58,621 nt of DNA from an uncultured Clostridium sp. (GTDB lineage: Bacteria; Bacillota; Clostridia; Lachnospirales; Lachnospiraceae), in assembly GCA_900547035.1 (NCBI GenBank), contig URFM01000018.1, positions 1 through 58,621 of the forward strand, read 5' to 3'. Both the position numbers and the translations under genes were made by a program. Below are positions 43,039 through 51,697 of the stretch, piece by piece. Positions within the stretch are counted from its first letter, which is position 1. The number at the start of each line of letters is the position of its first letter. The notes under the pieces are model-generated. The model was not told the DNA's origin, did no database searches, and was given only the letters and a program-made list of their open reading frames with translations.

Positions 43039-43779
43039 CTACATGGCCATTCCGCCGTCTACGCTGATAACCTGTCCGGTAATATATCCAGCCTCATCCG
43101 ACGCCAAAAACGCTACGGCTGCCGCTACATCCTCGGTTTCTCCGAAATGCTTCATGGGAATCTGCTCCGTGGCTGCCGCCTTTACAGAATCGCTCAGTAC
43201 CTCGGTCATGTCGGTGCGGATAAAACCGGGAGCCACCGCATTAACGGTAATGCCGCGGCTTGCCAGCTCTCTGGCAGCGGACTTGGTCAGGCCGATGACG
43301 CCCGCCTTGGCGGCGCAGTAGTTGGCCTGTCCCGCGTTGCCCAGTACGCCGGAAACAGAGGAAATGTTGATAATCCGTCCGGCTTTCTGCTTTAACATCT
43401 GGCGGGAGATGTGCTTAATGCAGTTGAACACGCCCTTTAAGTTGGTCCGAATCACCGCATCGAAATCCTCCTCGCTCATCTTCATCAGAAGATTATCCCG
43501 GGTGATTCCTGCATTGTTCACCAGAATATCCAGCCTGCCGTATGTCTTTACAATCTGCGTCATCAGCTCCCCGCACTTCTCAAAGTCGGATACATCGCAC
43601 TGAATGGCCTGGGCCGTTCCGCCGGCCTCCTCAATGGTCTTAACAACCTCCTGGGCCTTGGCCTCGGAGCCGTTGTAGTTGACGATGACCGTGGCACCCC
43701 GGGATGCCAATGTCAGCGCGATCTGCCTGCCGATTCCGCGGCTGGCTCCTGTTACTAATGCAATCTTGCCTTCCAGCAT
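43039..43779 (-). CDS. fabG: 3-oxoacyl-ACP reductase
   Basis: A 246-residue short-chain dehydrogenase that reduces 3-ketoacyl-ACP with NADPH. The cofactor motif GASRGIG near the N-terminus, NNAG, catalytic Ser in ISSVSG and YCAAK are all visible, and the C-terminus ends VDGGMAM. It follows fabD by 23 nt in the operon. AAGGTG precedes the ATG. Confidence 0.95.
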   Translation of the reverse strand: MLEGKIALVTGASRGIGRQIALTLASRGATVIVNYNGSEAKAQEVVKTIEEAGGTAQAIQCDVSDFEKCGELMTQIVKTYGRLDILVNNAGITRDNLLMKMSEEDFDAVIRTNLKGVFNCIKHISRQMLKQKAGRIINISSVSGVLGNAGQANYCAAKAGVIGLTKSAARELASRGITVNAVAPGFIRTDMTEVLSDSVKAAATEQIPMKHFGETEDVAAAVAFLASDEAGYITGQVISVDGGMAM

Positions 43780-43802
43780 GTTCTTTTCACCTTCCCGTCC
43801 CT

Positions 43803-44732
43803 TTAATTAGCGTTTTTCAACGCCTCCGCTACTTTGTCCACATCTTCTATCTTTTCAACATTCAGGGTTGTGACACCCCGATTGATTTTTCTCATAAATC
43901 CTGCCAGGGTTTTACCCGGCCCAATCTCGATAAAGGTATACACACCGTCAGCCAGCATAGACTCCACACTCTGCTGCCAGCGCACGGAGGAGGACACCTG
44001 GCGTGTCAAAAGCTCCTTTACCGGTTCCTTAGTTGTCACATAAGAGGCGTTCACATTGGCTACATAAGGAATCACCGGATCGTGAACCTCTACCTGCTCC
44101 AATACTTCTCCCAGCTTTCTTCCCGCTTCCGTCAGCATGCCGGAGTGGAAAGGCCCGCTGACATTAAGCATCACCGCCCGCTTGGCGCCTGCCGCTTTCA
44201 GCTTCTCGCAGGCCTCCTCCACGGCTTCCTTTTTTCCAGAAATCACAATCTGTCCCGGACAGTTATAGTTGGCAATCCAGACGCCCTCCATGGATCCGGT
44301 CACCTCTTCAATAGCAGCAGCGTCCAGGGCCAGGATGGCCGCCATAGCTCCCTGTCCCACGGGAACCGCTTCCTGCATGAGAATGCCCCTCTGACGAACC
44401 GTCTTAATGGCATCCTCCTCACTCATAACCCCTGCGGCGGCCAGGGCACAGTACTCGCCCAGGCTTAAGCCTGCCGCCACATCCGGCTTTACGCCTTTCT
44501 CCTCCAGCACCTTCATCATGGCGATACTGGTGGTCACCATAGCCGCCTGGGTGTACTCCGTAATGTCCAGACGGTCATTGGGCTCAAAACACAGCTCGGG
44601 CATAGAAAAGCCCAGAAGCTTGCTGGCCTTGTCAAATACTTCCCTGGCAGTGGCGGACTGCTCATAAAAATCCTTTCCCATGCCTGCGGCCTGGGCTCCC
44701 TGTCCAGGGAAGATAAACGCGATTTTGCTCAT
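43803..44732 (-). CDS. fabD: Malonyl-CoA:ACP transacylase
   Basis: A 309-residue acyltransferase that loads malonate onto ACP. The N-terminal [15 protein letters not shown], the nucleophile Ser in [14 protein letters not shown] (in place of GHSLG), and the catalytic His in SGPFHSGML are seen. It is 27 nt after fabK. The Leu in the GxSxG motif is unremarkable but differs from the usual His. Confidence 0.95.
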   Translation of the reverse strand: MSKIAFIFPGQGAQAAGMGKDFYEQSATAREVFDKASKLLGFSMPELCFEPNDRLDITEYTQAAMVTTSIAMMKVLEEKGVKPDVAAGLSLGEYCALAAAGVMSEEDAIKTVRQRGILMQEAVPVGQGAMAAILALDAAAIEEVTGSMEGVWIANYNCPGQIVISGKKEAVEEACEKLKAAGAKRAVMLNVSGPFHSGMLTEAGRKLGEVLEQVEVHDPVIPYVANVNASYVTTKEPVKELLTRQVSSSVRWQQSVESMLADGVYTFIEIGPGKTLAGFMRKINRGVTTLNVEKIEDVDKVAEALKNAN

Positions 44733-44759
44733 ACCCCACTTATTTCCTTTCCTGAAAAA

Positions 44760-45686
44760 TTAGGACCAGTGCAGCAGCTTGCCCGCCTGCTCCATCATCT
44801 CGTCGATCATTTCCTTACAGGTCTGCTCCTTGCTGATCATGCCTGCAATCTGTCCGGCCATAACGGTTCCGTTTGTCACGTCGCCCTCCTGCACAGCCTT
44901 GCGCAGAGTTCCCAGAGTCAGGTACTCCAGTTCCTCAAAAGACTTGCCCTCTGCCTCCAGCTTCTGATACTCTCTGGTCATCTGGTTTCTCAGACAGCGC
45001 ACCGGATGTCCGTGGCTGCGGCCGGTTACGGTGGAATCGATATCCTTGGCCTTAATCACCCGCTGTTTATAGTTTTCATGTACAATGGATTCCTTGGCTA
45101 CCACAAACCGGGTTCCCATCTGGACCGCCTCAGCGCCCAGCATAAAGGCAGCGGCGATTCCTCTTCCATCACCGATACCGCCCGCGGCGATAACCGGGAT
45201 GGATACCGCATCCACCACCTGGGGCACCAGAGTCATGGTGGTCTGCTCGCCAATATGTCCGCCGGACTCCATTCCCTCAGCCACTACGGCGTCAGCGCCA
45301 TACTTTTCCATACGGCGGGCCAGAGCTACGCTTGCAACTACCGGAATCACCTTAATTCCGGCGGCTTTCCACATATCCATGTACTTCTCCGGATTTCCGG
45401 CTCCGGTGGTCACCACCTTGATGCCTTCCTCTACTACCACCTTTGCCACATCATCGGCATGGGGACTTAAAAGCATTACATTTACGCCAAAGGGCTTCTT
45501 CGTCAACGCTCTGGCCTTGCGGATTTCATCGCGAACCACCTCTCCGGGAGCGTTCGCTCCGCCGATCAGTCCAAGGCCGCCCGCCTCGGACACAGCCGCC
45601 GCCAGGTGGTGCTCTGCTACCCAGGCCATACCACCCTGAATGATCGGATATTCAATTCCCAACATTTCTGTAACTCTTGTCTTCAT
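44760..45686 (-). CDS. fabK: Enoyl-ACP reductase II
   Basis: A 308-residue FMN-dependent enoyl-ACP reductase, the last step of each elongation cycle, distinct from FabI. Motifs are IEYPIIQGGMAWVAEHHLAAAVSEAGGLGLIGG, PVIAAGGIGDGRGIAAAFMLGAEAVQMGTRFV (the FMN phosphate site), and the GMESGGHIGEQTT segment with catalytic His. GGAGGA precedes the ATG. A long hairpin separates it from acpP upstream. Standard FabK length, unlike the paralogue at 36500. Confidence 0.94.
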   Translation of the reverse strand: MKTRVTEMLGIEYPIIQGGMAWVAEHHLAAAVSEAGGLGLIGGANAPGEVVRDEIRKARALTKKPFGVNVMLLSPHADDVAKVVVEEGIKVVTTGAGNPEKYMDMWKAAGIKVIPVVASVALARRMEKYGADAVVAEGMESGGHIGEQTTMTLVPQVVDAVSIPVIAAGGIGDGRGIAAAFMLGAEAVQMGTRFVVAKESIVHENYKQRVIKAKDIDSTVTGRSHGHPVRCLRNQMTREYQKLEAEGKSFEELEYLTLGTLRKAVQEGDVTNGTVMAGQIAGMISKEQTCKEMIDEMMEQAGKLLHWS

Positions 45687-45748
45687 ATTGTTCCTCCAAT
45701 TTCCTTATGTCAACGGCTGCGTTCCGTGGAAGTGCTGCCTCCTCTAAC

Positions 45749-45781
45749 AGAAACAGCGTGTATAACTCACACGCCGTTTCT
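45749..45781 (-). other. Long intercistronic hairpin between acpP and fabK
   Basis: On the minus strand AGAAACGGCGTGT pairs with ACACGCTGTTTCT over 13 bp (one G-U) with a 7-nt loop. No T-run follows, so it is not a classical terminator. It lies 30 nt past the acpP stop and could protect or process the acpP message, which must be more abundant than the rest. Confidence 0.65.
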
Positions 45782-45810
45782 CTGCCGTCTGTATCAATCT
45801 TTCCGGGCTT

Positions 45811-46044
45811 TTAGGCCTCAACGCCCTTGCTCTTTAAGTAGTCCATCACCTGTCCAACGGTGGTCAGGTTCTCCAGATCCTCAGCCGGGATCTCTACGGA
45901 GTACTCGTCCTCCAGAGCCATAACCAGCTCAAACAGGTCCAGGGAATCTGCTCCCAGGTCTTCCTTAAAGGAAGAAGCCTCCGTAATGCTGTCCGCGTCC
46001 ACGCTCAGCTGCTCCGCGATGATTTCCTTCATTTTCTCCAACAT
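45811..46044 (-). CDS. acpP: Acyl carrier protein
   Basis: A 77-residue acidic carrier. The phosphopantetheine Ser lies in the GADSLDLFEL motif. Its helical pattern (MLEKMKEIIAEQLSVDADSI) is standard. It carries the growing chain for all Fab enzymes. AGGAG precedes the ATG. It is the second gene of the operon, 41 nt after fabH. Confidence 0.96.
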   Translation of the reverse strand: MLEKMKEIIAEQLSVDADSITEASSFKEDLGADSLDLFELVMALEDEYSVEIPAEDLENLTTVGQVMDYLKSKGVEA

Positions 46045-46085
46045 AATTTCATTCTCCTTTTTTTAATTTTAAAAAGTGGTATACA

Positions 46086-47051
46086 TTACCATTGTATCAG
46101 AGTTGCGCCCCAGGTCAAGCCCCCACCGAAGCCAGATAGAATAATTTTATCTCCTGGGTTTAATTTTCCCGCCCGATTCATCTCATCCAGCAAAATCGGG
46201 ATGGATGCTCCGGATGTATTCCCATAATATTCCATGTTCGCCGGGAATTTTTCCAGGTCAGCCTTCAGCCGCTTGGCCACAGATTCGATGATCCGCATAT
46301 TAGCCTGGTGAAGAACAAAATAGCGAATCTCCTCCATAGGCGTCTGCGTGTCCTCCAGCACCTGACGGATTACCTCCGGAACCTTTTTTACCGCGAACTT
46401 GAATACCTCCTGACCATTCATGGTCATATAGCCAAGCTCCGGCTTCTTGCCCAGAAGGAAATTTCCATTGGTACGGGCGCCGCAGGTGAGAACATCTCCC
46501 TTGGTTCCATCGGAATACATGCGCATTCCTAGAACTCCGGTCTCATCTGCTTTTACCACCGCGGCTCCTGCCCCGTCTCCAAAAAGAACACAGGTACTCC
46601 GGTCGCTCCAATCGATCAGCTTGCTTAATACATCGCTGCCAATAATCAGCGCTGTGCGGTAAATTCCCGCCTTTATAAAAGCGTGAGCCGTGTTTAGAGC
46701 ATACACAAATCCGGTGCAGGCTGCGCTTAAATCATAACACACCGCGTTTACCGCGCCGATCATAGCCTGAACCTCACAGGCGCCGCTGGGGAAACAGTAG
46801 TCCTGGGAGGATGTACCCAGAATGATTAACTCAATCTCCTCCGGCTTTACTCCCGACTGTTCCAGGGCCTTACGGGCCGCCCTTGCCGCCATCTGAGAAG
46901 TGCCTTCTGCCGTCACCAGCCTGCGCTGCCGGATACCGGTTCTGGTCCGAATCCATTCGTCATTGGTATCCACAATCTTTGCCAGATCATCATTGGTGAC
47001 GATCTGCTCCGGCACATAGGAGCCGGTTCCTACGATTCTGCTTGTTATCAT
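46086..47051 (-). CDS. fabH: Beta-ketoacyl-ACP synthase III
   Basis: A 321-residue initiating condensing enzyme joining acetyl-CoA (or branched starter) and malonyl-ACP. The catalytic Cys is in LSAACTGFVYAL, His in HQANMRII and Asn in GNTSGASIP. AAGGTGG precedes the ATG. First gene of the operon; promoter and FabT-like box are about 90-130 nt upstream. Confidence 0.95.
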   Translation of the reverse strand: MITSRIVGTGSYVPEQIVTNDDLAKIVDTNDEWIRTRTGIRQRRLVTAEGTSQMAARAARKALEQSGVKPEEIELIILGTSSQDYCFPSGACEVQAMIGAVNAVCYDLSAACTGFVYALNTAHAFIKAGIYRTALIIGSDVLSKLIDWSDRSTCVLFGDGAGAAVVKADETGVLGMRMYSDGTKGDVLTCGARTNGNFLLGKKPELGYMTMNGQEVFKFAVKKVPEVIRQVLEDTQTPMEEIRYFVLHQANMRIIESVAKRLKADLEKFPANMEYYGNTSGASIPILLDEMNRAGKLNPGDKIILSGFGGGLTWGATLIQW

Positions 47052-47138
47052 GATTATCCACCTTAAATTCTTCTTAATTGCTTCTAATCCGGATTTTGAC
47101 GGATCTTCGCTGACAGTTTGTGGAACAAGGCAAAAATA

Positions 47139-47184
47139 CTTTGAACTTCAAAGCAATACTACAAGAATCCATTCCGTTTGTCAA
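47139..47184 (-). promoter_or_regulatory. fab operon promoter with FabT-like operator
   Basis: On the minus strand TTGACA (47179-47184) and TAGTAT (47156-47161) are 17 bp apart. Immediately downstream, over the expected start site, is CTTTGAAGTTCAAAG (47139-47153), a perfect 7-1-7 palindrome of the type bound by FabT (TTTGA...TCAAA). A MarR-family repressor bound there would block the operon. The 306-bp gap also holds the abrB-type promoter region on the other strand. Confidence 0.78.
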
Positions 47185-47286
47185 GAGATTTTCCTTCATT
47201 TTTCCCTCCATTATATAGCCGGTTTTCTTCCCTCCTCTTTTTGCATGACATTTTTGAGATTTTTCACAATATTTTATGGTTTGATA

Positions 47287-47309
47287 TTGACTTTTATTGT
47301 CAAATCTGC
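47287..47309 (+). promoter_or_regulatory. Candidate promoter/operator of the AbrB-like gene
   Basis: TTGACT lies about 70 nt before the ATG and overlaps a TTGAC-7-GTCAA dyad (47287-47303); the 17-bp-spaced -10 (TAAGTT) is a weak match. Autoregulation would be typical of AbrB proteins. Confidence 0.35.
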
Positions 47310-47357
47310 TAAGTTAAAACTGTACTGGTGTTTATTTTCTGCTAAGGGGGATTACAA

Positions 47358-47621
47358 ATGAAAACCACGGGGGTTGTCCGCAGACTGGACGAACTAGGCA
47401 GAATTACGCTTCCAATCGAACTTCGCAGAAGTTTGAATCTGGATGTCAGAGACGGACTTGAGATTACGGTACAGGATGACTGCATCATTCTCAAGAAAGC
47501 GGAATCTGCCGACATTTTCACCGGCAGCACAGAAGACCTGCTGGAGTACCAGGGGAAAAAGGTATCCAGAGCGTCCATCCTGGAGCTTGCCAAGCTAGCC
47601 GGCCTGAACGTGACAGGCTGA
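47358..47621 (+). CDS. AbrB/SpoVT-type transcriptional regulator
   Basis: An 87-residue swapped-hairpin DNA-binding protein. The N-terminal 50 residues (TTGVVRRLDELGRITLPIELRR, then GLEITVQDDCIILKK) match the AbrB fold. The C-terminal 35 residues (YQGKKVSRASILELAKLAGL) may form the dimerisation part. GGGGG precedes the ATG. It converges on rsmI, the same gene order as abrB-yabC in Bacillus. No toxin gene is adjacent. It probably controls stationary-phase or sporulation genes, though this is from family knowledge. Confidence 0.85.
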   Translation: MKTTGVVRRLDELGRITLPIELRRSLNLDVRDGLEITVQDDCIILKKAESADIFTGSTEDLLEYQGKKVSRASILELAKLAGLNVTG

Positions 47622-47627
47622 CAAAAA

Positions 47628-47660
47628 GGGCCGCAGGGAATTGATCCGGCGGCTCTTTTT
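47628..47660. terminator. Bidirectional terminator between abrB-like gene and rsmI
   Basis: GGGCCGC pairs with GCGGCTC (one G-U), with TTTTT after it on the plus strand and TTTTT after it on the minus strand as well. It serves the AbrB-type gene and the rsmI operon. Confidence 0.82.
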
Positions 47661-47682
47661 CTGTCCTTTTGACGCTGTCTGC

Positions 47683-48561
47683 CTATCGGGAATCCGGCTC
47701 CTGCGCTTTTTCCTGTCCATGCAGCTGCTGATATACCTCCCGCTTGCTGATTCCCCGATCCTTCGCCGCTGCCTTCATGGCCTCCTTTTTTTCCATTCCC
47801 CGATTCATATAAAAGGCCATATGTTCCTCCAGAGTCATTTGCTCCCACTGACTGATCTCTTCCCGGCGGATTTCCTGCAGGGACTTTCCTTCTATAACCA
47901 GGACAAACTCTCCTCGCGGTTCCTCTCGTTCATAGAAACTGACCGCTTCCCTCAAAGTCGTCCTCCGGACCGCCTCATGCTTTTTGGTCAGTTCCCGGCA
48001 GATCGAGATGCTTCTCTCCCCCAAAACCTCTTCCAAATCCTTCAGTGTCTGAAGCAGATGATGAGGGGCTTCGTAAATTACCATGGTCCGGGTCTCTCCC
48101 CTCAACTCTTCCAAAATCCGCTGCCTTTCCTTTTTATCCGCTTTTCCATTTGGAAGAAAAGCTTCAAAGCAGAACCTTCTGACAGGCTGGCCGGACATGG
48201 TCAGAGCGGTGATACAGGCTGCGGGTCCGGGAAGGGAAGTTACCGGAATATCTTCCTCAAAGCACTGGCGCACCAGCTCCTCCCCGGGATCCGAGATTCC
48301 CGGTGTCCCCGCATCGGTAATCAAGGCAATGTTTATCCCTTCTTTAAGCTTTTTCACCAGCTCTCGGGCCTTCTCTACCTTATTATATTCATGGTAGCTG
48401 GTCATGGGCGTCTTAATATCAAAATGATTCATCAGCTTAATGCTGTGTCTGGTGTCCTCCGCCGCAATCAGATCTACTTCCTTCAGGGTACGAAGAACCC
48501 GGAAGGTAATGTCCTCCAGATTGCCGATGGGCGTCGCGCACAAATACAATGTTCCCGCCAT
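47683..48561 (-). CDS. rsmI: 16S rRNA (cytidine(1402)-2'-O)-methyltransferase
   Basis: A 292-residue tetrapyrrole-methylase-fold RNA methyltransferase acting on C1402 of 16S rRNA. Seen are GTLYLCATPIGNLEDITFRVLRTL at the start, AEDTRHS, SDAGTPGISDPG and EAPHHL. The start at 48561 is chosen by GGGAGG and family homology. The C-terminus has a Lys-rich tail of about 40 residues (EKKEAMKAAAKDRGISKREVYQQL), common in Firmicutes. It is the last gene of the holB-ricT-trmN6 operon. Confidence 0.93.
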   Translation of the reverse strand: MAGTLYLCATPIGNLEDITFRVLRTLKEVDLIAAEDTRHSIKLMNHFDIKTPMTSYHEYNKVEKARELVKKLKEGINIALITDAGTPGISDPGEELVRQCFEEDIPVTSLPGPAACITALTMSGQPVRRFCFEAFLPNGKADKKERQRILEELRGETRTMVIYEAPHHLLQTLKDLEEVLGERSISICRELTKKHEAVRRTTLREAVSFYEREEPRGEFVLVIEGKSLQEIRREEISQWEQMTLEEHMAFYMNRGMEKKEAMKAAAKDRGISKREVYQQLHGQEKAQEPDSR

Positions 48562-48593
48562 ATTTTTCCTCCCAACTCTCATCTCTTCCCAGC

Positions 48594-49376
48594 TCAGTAT
48601 CCATAGGTTGTCCGGATTTCCTCCGAATAACTTCCCTCCTGGTCAAATACGATGACCGGGGCCTCCACCTTCATCAGCGGCCTTCCCCCTTTCAGGGCTT
48701 CAATCAGCACCATATTGGCTTCCCGGTCCTGATAGGGATGAACCATTTTCATCCGCTTGGGCTCCATTCCGAAACGCCGGAAGGTTTCCAGAATCTCTAC
48801 CAGTCTTCTGGGACGGTGAACCATGTAAAACCGCCCTCCAGGTTTCAAAACCCTTCCGCCTTCCCGAATCACATCCTCCAGGGTGCAGCAAATCTCGTGA
48901 CGGGCAATGGCTTTTGCGCTGCCAGGATTAACCAGGCCGTGAGACTGATTCATATAAGGAGGATTGCTGGTGACCACCTCAAAGGAGGCCGGGCCAAAAA
49001 TCTGGCCGGCCTCCTTAATGTCTCCTGTCACAATCTCTATCTTTTCCTCCAGACGATTGTATCTGACGCTCCTGCGGGCCATGTCCGCAGACTCCTCCTG
49101 AATTTCCAGCCCTGTAAAATGCTTTCCTTCTGTTTTCGCTTCCAGAAGAATGGGGATGATGCCTGTCCCTGTTCCCAGATCCAGCACTTGCTCCGCAGGC
49201 TTTACCTCAGCGAAGCCGGAAAGGAGTACCGCATCCATTCCGAAGCAGAATGCACCCTTTCTCTGGATTATGCCATATCCGTTCCTCTCCAAATCATCAA
49301 TCCGCTCATCATCCCGCAGAAAAACAGAACCGGCCTTTGTCCAGCTGTGTCCTTCACTGGCTTTCTTCTCAATCAT
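48594..49376 (-). CDS. tRNA1(Val)-type adenine-N6 methyltransferase (TrmN6/YabB-like)
   Basis: A 260-residue class I SAM methyltransferase. The SAM motif is LDLGTGTGIIPILL, and the N6-adenine motif NPPY is in TSNPPYMNQSHG. YabB/TrmNF in Bacillus modifies A37 of tRNA-Val; the same gene neighbourhood supports this role here. The ATG at 49376 overlaps the ricT stop by 8 bp. An upstream in-frame ATG at 49406 would overlap by more and is less likely. Confidence 0.85.
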   Translation of the reverse strand: MIEKKASEGHSWTKAGSVFLRDDERIDDLERNGYGIIQRKGAFCFGMDAVLLSGFAEVKPAEQVLDLGTGTGIIPILLEAKTEGKHFTGLEIQEESADMARRSVRYNRLEEKIEIVTGDIKEAGQIFGPASFEVVTSNPPYMNQSHGLVNPGSAKAIARHEICCTLEDVIREGGRVLKPGGRFYMVHRPRRLVEILETFRRFGMEPKRMKMVHPYQDREANMVLIEALKGGRPLMKVEAPVIVFDQEGSYSEEIRTTYGY

Positions 49377-50316
49377 CCAGCTTTGATTTCCTTTCCTTCT
49401 TGTCAAGTGCCTCCAGCTTTTTCAGCTCAGGGTCCGAACTGTCCCTGTCCCGTTCTTTATCTTTCTCCTTGTCCTTTCCCTTGGCCCCTTTCTTTTTTCT
49501 GGGCTTAAACTTCAGCTGATCCGCCCGGTATTCCCGGATTTCTTTTTCATCCTTGTCCACCGTCACCACCACTTTTACCATCTGGCGCAGTACGTTGACG
49601 CTGTGGACCTCGCCTTTTAGCCCATCGCTTGTGGTTACATAATCTCCCGCGTTGGGCAGTCTGCTGTTTAACACCTCGTAAGTTTCTTCCTCATTTTTCA
49701 GGCAGCACATCAGCCGGCCGCAGACGCCGGAAATCTTAGACGGATTTAAGGAAAGATTCTGCTCCTTGGCCATCTTGATGGAGACGGGGATAAATTCCGA
49801 CAGGAAGGAATGGCAGCAAAGGGTTCTTCCGCAGATACCGATGCCTCCCATGATTTTTGTCTCGTCCCGGACACCTACCTGGCGCAGCTCAATCCTGGTG
49901 CGGAACACGCTGGCCAAATCTTTTACCAGCTCCCGGAAGTCAATCCTCCCATCCGCCGTAAAATAGAAGAGAACCTTGTTGTTGTCAAACGTATATTCCG
50001 CATCAATCAGCTTCATCTCCAGGTTATGCTTCTTGATTTTTTCCTTACAAATCCGAAACGCCTCTTTTTCCTTTTCCCGGTTGCGCTTCTCCACCGTCTC
50101 GTCTTCCTGAGTGGCCATGCGGATCACCGGTTTTAATGGCATCACTACCTTGGATTCCTCCACCTCCCGGTTGCCCAGAACAACGAATCCATACTCAATC
50201 CCCCTGGCGGTTTCCACAATCACATGGTCTCCCCGCTTGATCTGCCTTCCGGCAGGGTCAAAATAATAGATCTTTCCCGCAGTGCGGAAACGAACTCCGA
50301 TTACTGTTATCATCAT
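49369..50316 (-). CDS. ricT: PSP1-domain protein RicT (YaaT)
   Basis: A 315-residue PSP1-domain protein of the RicT type. In Bacillus RicT forms a complex with RicA and RicF that carries iron-sulfur clusters and affects RNase Y and sporulation. The Cys motifs CGRTLCC and CGRLMCC are both present and conserved in the family. The C-terminal 45 residues are highly charged (KKKGAKGKDKEKDKERDRD). It is between holB and the trmN6-like gene. ricA and ricF are not in this window. Confidence 0.9.
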   Translation of the reverse strand: MMITVIGVRFRTAGKIYYFDPAGRQIKRGDHVIVETARGIEYGFVVLGNREVEESKVVMPLKPVIRMATQEDETVEKRNREKEKEAFRICKEKIKKHNLEMKLIDAEYTFDNNKVLFYFTADGRIDFRELVKDLASVFRTRIELRQVGVRDETKIMGGIGICGRTLCCHSFLSEFIPVSIKMAKEQNLSLNPSKISGVCGRLMCCLKNEEETYEVLNSRLPNAGDYVTTSDGLKGEVHSVNVLRQMVKVVVTVDKDEKEIREYRADQLKFKPRKKKGAKGKDKEKDKERDRDSSDPELKKLEALDKKERKSKLDD

Positions 50317-50388
50317 TTTCCCTCTTTCTTCATCTATCCATCACATATCCCGGGCAACCGTCCATCCGCCGCTTCTTGTCTTGCCTTT

Positions 50389-50438
50389 GGCCGGGCAAGA
50401 AGATCAGGTGCCCTCGGGGTATACGCCGACCTGAACGG
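50389..50438 (+). repeat. Structured intergenic element, copy A
   Basis: Contains GGCCGGGCAAGAAGAT and GCCGACCTGAACGG, both nearly repeated at 54020-54051, with about 23 extra nt between the blocks here. TCAGGT pairs with ACCTGA, and an overlapping upstream stem CTTCTTG/CAAGAAG can form. It lies between holB and ricT on both strands non-coding. Confidence 0.5.
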
Positions 50439-50447
50439 TTAAAACTT

Positions 50448-51440
50448 TCAGTTTTCCTTCATGGACAAAAACAAAAGTTCCATCACCAGCTCCGTATTGA
50501 CGTTGGCATCCAGACGGATACCTGCTTTATCAATGGCCGCCAGAATTCGCTCCAGGCCGTCATATCCGCTGGCGGTACACATCTCCTTAATGGCCGGGAA
50601 CTGATCCTTAAAAATCAGCAGATTGATATCTTTTGTAGTCTTGTACATCAGTACATCCCGGTACCACATCTGCATAAAATCCAGGCACTGGTGCAAATCT
50701 GTCCCCTCATCCTTCCAGCGTTTCACATCTTCTAAAAGCTCCGACAGGTCCGCCTTCTTGACCTTTTCCAAAAGCCCCAGCAGTTCTTCATAAAGCCTCT
50801 GGAAGTCCTCAGATTCCGAGAGGGCGATGGCTTTTCCCAGGTTGCCTCTGGCAAAGGCCGTATAAACCTCCGCCTGGGCCGCCGGCACCTGGAGGCGTCC
50901 CGTGAGATAATCCCGCACTTGCTCGTCGGTCAGAGGCTTTAAAGCCATCTTAACGCATCTGGAAAGAATTGTGGGCAGGAAAACTTCACCGTTGGCAGTG
51001 AGGAGCAAAATCACAGCGTATACCGGCGGTTCCTCAATCGTCTTGAGCAGAGCATTCTGAGCCTGAACCGTCATCTTTTCCGCCTCGTCCACAATGTAGA
51101 GCTTGTAACCGCCGCTGTAAGGCTTTACCTGAATGGTATCATTAATCTGGCGGCGCACATCATCCACTCCGATGCTGGCAGGCTTCTCATGGGTCACATA
51201 AATAATATCCGGGTGATTTCCGGACAGCACCTGCCGGCAGGCATGGCACTCCCTGCAGGGTTCCCCGCTCTTTCCCTCTTCACACATCAGAGACAGGGCA
51301 AAGGCATTAGCCATGGTCTTCTTTCCCATCCCCTCCTCTCCGGAGAGAATATAGGCGTGAGAAACGTTCCCCGTAGCAATCGCAGTGATGAAATGTTTTT
51401 TAATCAGGTCTTGTCCCAGTATGTCTTTAAAGGAAAGCAT
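50448..51440 (-). CDS. holB: DNA polymerase III subunit delta prime
   Basis: A 330-residue clamp-loader ATPase-like subunit. The nucleotide loop is GEEGMGKKT, followed by a zinc ribbon (CRECHACRQVLSGNHPDI) and the SRC motif in ILSRCVKM. It loads the sliding clamp with delta and tau/gamma subunits. The start at 51440 is preferred because GGAGG lies 7 nt upstream; an ATG at 51455 is upstream of that site. First gene of the holB-ricT-trmN6-rsmI operon. Confidence 0.92.
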   Translation of the reverse strand: MLSFKDILGQDLIKKHFITAIATGNVSHAYILSGEEGMGKKTMANAFALSLMCEEGKSGEPCRECHACRQVLSGNHPDIIYVTHEKPASIGVDDVRRQINDTIQVKPYSGGYKLYIVDEAEKMTVQAQNALLKTIEEPPVYAVILLLTANGEVFLPTILSRCVKMALKPLTDEQVRDYLTGRLQVPAAQAEVYTAFARGNLGKAIALSESEDFQRLYEELLGLLEKVKKADLSELLEDVKRWKDEGTDLHQCLDFMQMWYRDVLMYKTTKDINLLIFKDQFPAIKEMCTASGYDGLERILAAIDKAGIRLDANVNTELVMELLFLSMKEN

Positions 51441-51628
51441 GGAATTGTCCTCCATTGGTGTAAGCTGTTAATTAGTATAGCATAAGTTGAAAATGATGTA
51501 TAGAAAAAATCCTTTGCCTTTTGACATATTCTATAAAAATGTCTTCTCATTTCTATCCATTTTTACTATTCTAATTTGCCAGGATTTCGTATATGATAAA
51601 TTATATCGTATCTTGTTCAGTCAAATAC

Positions 51629-51645
51629 GTTCATTTAGTTTGAAC
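51629..51645. promoter_or_regulatory. Dyad upstream of the GntR-type gene
   Basis: GTTCA-7-TGAAC lies 53 bp before the ATG of the GntR-type regulator, downstream of an AT-rich region with imperfect palindrome near 51587-51613. It may be an autoregulatory operator. Position only. Confidence 0.3.
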
Positions 51646-51697
51646 ATCTTAGTGTGCCCAGCCAGCGCTTACACAAAAGAAAACGGAGGTAAAGACC

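Noticed and set aside
47358..47621. AbrB-type gene as an antitoxin of a toxin-antitoxin pair
   Set aside because: No MazF, PIN or other toxin frame is adjacent, and the convergent rsmI neighbour matches the chromosomal abrB context.
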